Below, piece by piece: positions 62,517-64,000 of a stretch of 64,000 bases of DNA. Each line of letters opens with the position of its first letter. The first letter of the stretch is position 1. Below the pieces are notes generated by a model that had not been told where the DNA came from, searched no databases, and saw only the letters and a program-made list of their open reading frames with translations. The position numbers were made by a program, and so were the translations under genes. Source of the DNA: GCA-2401735 sp051252095 (GTDB lineage Bacteria > Pseudomonadota > Gammaproteobacteria > Burkholderiales > Methylophilaceae); contig JBPOFK010000002.1 in assembly GCA_051252095.1 (NCBI GenBank), forward strand, positions 1 through 64,000, given 5' to 3'.

Positions 62517-62564
62517 TAAAATCACTTAATTACACACACACTGATTGGACAACAAGCGTAGTCA

Positions 62565-63590
62565 TTAATTAGATGCAATTTCTTCATTAATTAACCAAGT
62601 GCTACCAACTTTTTTAAGCACCAATGTTTTGTTTGTGTGGATAGGGCTTCTACTATCAGCCTTGTAGTATTGTTTAAAGCTGACTCTTGCATTGCTATCG
62701 TCTAAAATTTCAACTTTTGGATCGTTCAGGGTTAATGTTATCCCTTTAGGACCAGAAACGCGGGAACGACGAAACTCTTTCCAGCTTGCTAGGCTTCTAC
62801 CTCTCGCTGGAGAGAAGCTATCTGCATAGCTAGCAAGATACCCATCAACATTTTGGTCAGACCAAGCTGAACGCCAAGATTCAACCGCAGCTAATATATC
62901 ACTTTCCACATTAGTTGATGTGTCAACTTTTGCTGTTTCCACAACTGGTTCTGGCGTTGCAACAGGCTTTGCTTCCGCAGTAGGCTTTGGTTCAGGCTCT
63001 GTTTTTTTATTTGCTGGACGTATCGGGCGAATTGGCGTTGCATTGTTTGCTGCTACAGTTGTTTTACCATCTGTTGTGAATAAATCTTTAATTAAAGAGA
63101 GTTTGCTTTGTGCGCGTACATTGCCAGTATCAAGTTGCAATGCTTTGTCATAAGCTTCTGAAGCCATGCGTGCATATATATCACCTAAGTTTTCATGTGC
63201 TGTGGCATAACTAGGGTGCGTTTTAATCGCTGTCTCAAGTGCTTTTTTTGCAGAATCATACTCGCCTGCTTCAGCATATAAAACAGCAAGGTTGTTGTAC
63301 GGTTCTGGTAAGCTAGGATATGTTTTCGTTAATGCGTTAAAAGTTTTGATTGCATCATCACGTTTGCCACTTTCCGCTTGAATAATCCCTTTCATAAACA
63401 TTCCTTGCGCATCCTTAGGATTCGCTTCAAGATACGTGTTTATCCGTTTTAGCGCAGCGTCTTGCTGCCCTTGTTCTGCCATTTTTGAAATATCTTTTAA
63501 CTCATCAGCAAATGTTGGGAGAGAAGCGAACAGAAGTGTTATGAATATGGGTGCTACATATTTTTTTAGTAAAATGTTGTGGATTGTCAT
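62565..63590 (-). CDS. Exported TPR protein with C-terminal Cds6/NTF2-like domain
   Basis: The 341-residue product has a signal peptide (about 1-28), TPR repeats (about 30-175, such as AQGMFMKGIIQAESGKRDDAIKTF and PEPYNNLAVLYAEAGEYDSAKKAL), a Pro/Thr/Lys linker and a Cds6-like C-terminal domain (VESWRSAWSDQNVDGYLASYADSFSPARG). It probably works in the envelope with the adjacent transpeptidase. It is divergent from cysS. Confidence 0.82.
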   Translation of the reverse strand: MTIHNILLKKYVAPIFITLLFASLPTFADELKDISKMAEQGQQDAALKRINTYLEANPKDAQGMFMKGIIQAESGKRDDAIKTFNALTKTYPSLPEPYNNLAVLYAEAGEYDSAKKALETAIKTHPSYATAHENLGDIYARMASEAYDKALQLDTGNVRAQSKLSLIKDLFTTDGKTTVAANNATPIRPIRPANKKTEPEPKPTAEAKPVATPEPVVETAKVDTSTNVESDILAAVESWRSAWSDQNVDGYLASYADSFSPARGRSLASWKEFRRSRVSGPKGITLTLNDPKVEILDDSNARVSFKQYYKADSRSPIHTNKTLVLKKVGSTWLINEEIASN

Positions 63591-63739
63591 TGTGATATAC
63601 TGAATCAGTTAATAATAACCGTATTCTACCAACAGGATTGCGAACATCCAATAGTCTGGTAAGTTTTCATTGTAAATAATTGGTTTTATTGTAATATTTG
63701 GTTGTTTTATTGGTCGATTTAACCACGAAATTCTAATGC

Positions 63740-64000
63740 ATGTTAAAAATTTATAATTCCCTCTCGCGCAACAAGCAAGTTTTTGTTCCCATCCGTCAAA
63801 ATCAAGTCCGCATGTATGTCTGTGGCATGACTGTTTATGACTTTTGTCATCTGGGCCATGCGCGCGTAATGGTCGTGTTTGATATGGTGGCCCGCTGGTT
63901 CCGCGCATCGGGTTATGAAGTGACTTATGTCCGTAATATTACAGATGTAGATGACAAAATTATTGAACGCGCTAATGAGAATAATGAAAGCATTGGCGAA
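63740..64000 (+). CDS. cysS: Cysteinyl-tRNA synthetase CysS (N-terminal part, continues past window)
   Basis: The first 87 codons are present and the frame is open at the window end. MLKIYNSLSRNKQVFVPI begins it; VRMYVCGMTVYDFCHLGHARVMV includes the zinc Cys and the HIGH-like HLGH; YVRNITDVDDKIIERANEN is a family landmark. The ATG at 63740 is the likely start. Confidence 0.96.
   Translation, partial: MLKIYNSLSRNKQVFVPIRQNQVRMYVCGMTVYDFCHLGHARVMVVFDMVARWFRASGYEVTYVRNITDVDDKIIERANENNESIGE

Noticed and set aside
63609..63908. 99-codon minus-strand open frame
   Set aside because: Antisense to the start of cysS, which has clear synthetase motifs on the plus strand.
1..64000. Prophage, transposon, tRNA or rRNA genes
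   Set aside because: No integrase, transposase, terminal repeats, tRNA cloverleaf or rRNA sequence was recognised. A dedicated tRNA scan was not possible here.

Overview
This 64 kb window is a dense, mostly core chromosomal segment of a Gram-negative betaproteobacterium. The gene content (an orphan pqqA, a copper-type methylamine-utilization-like protein, low-GC codon choice) points to a methylotroph of the Methylophilaceae (Methylotenera/Methylophilus type). That placement is inferred from content and synteny, not from a search. No rRNA, tRNA, prophage, insertion sequence or CRISPR array was seen.

Layout. 1-3000: a cupredoxin-like exported protein and a GGDEF/EAL receptor. 3050-6400: katG divergent from oxyR, with a 22-codon small ORF ahead of katG and an OxyR-type dyad between them. 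6440-6520: a stand-alone pqqA. 6600-13600 (minus): aroQ-accB-accC-prmA-DUF3426, and cutA-dsbD-tlpA-like. 13600-15150: fxsA and a flavin/2Fe-2S reductase. 15160-23300: hemC-hemD followed by an unrecognised nuclease-fold gene, a CmpX-like channel, an AlgZ/AlgR pair divergent from argH, and a FimV-like protein. 23300-27000: hemW, a VOC protein, recQ. 27170-30450 (minus): ECF sigma, zinc anti-sigma, a bufferin/HvfA-type RiPP precursor and its MNIO (DUF692) and DUF2063 maturation proteins. 30450-37800 (minus): rnfABCDGE-nth and a FIST protein. 38100-41100: dapA-bamC-MBL hydrolase. 41100-46240: small lipoprotein, secretin-like protein, ribosomal oxygenase, molybdopterin oxidoreductase. 46400-50120: small exported proteins and a MarR regulator. 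50100-52940 (minus): phoB-phoR. 53000-59100: an OFA-type MFS transporter, ribH-nusB, and a PP2C/FHA/HD-GYP signalling trio. 59000-63600 (minus): lpxH, a ferredoxin, two cyclophilins and two proteins sharing a Cds6/NTF2-like tail. cysS runs off the right edge.

How the parts work together. Several loci concern redox and metal stress: katG/oxyR, DsbD/TlpA, CutA, Rnf and the bufferin operon. The most interesting locus is the bufferin operon: a secreted precursor with four strictly alternating DGKCG/EGKCG units, its two maturation proteins, and an adjacent ECF sigma/soluble zinc anti-sigma pair likely to control it. Other points of interest are the katG leader small ORF, a shared operator in the marR promoter and a second promoter 1.7 kb away, a PD-(D/E)xK-like gene coupled to hemD, and two similar tiny membrane proteins.
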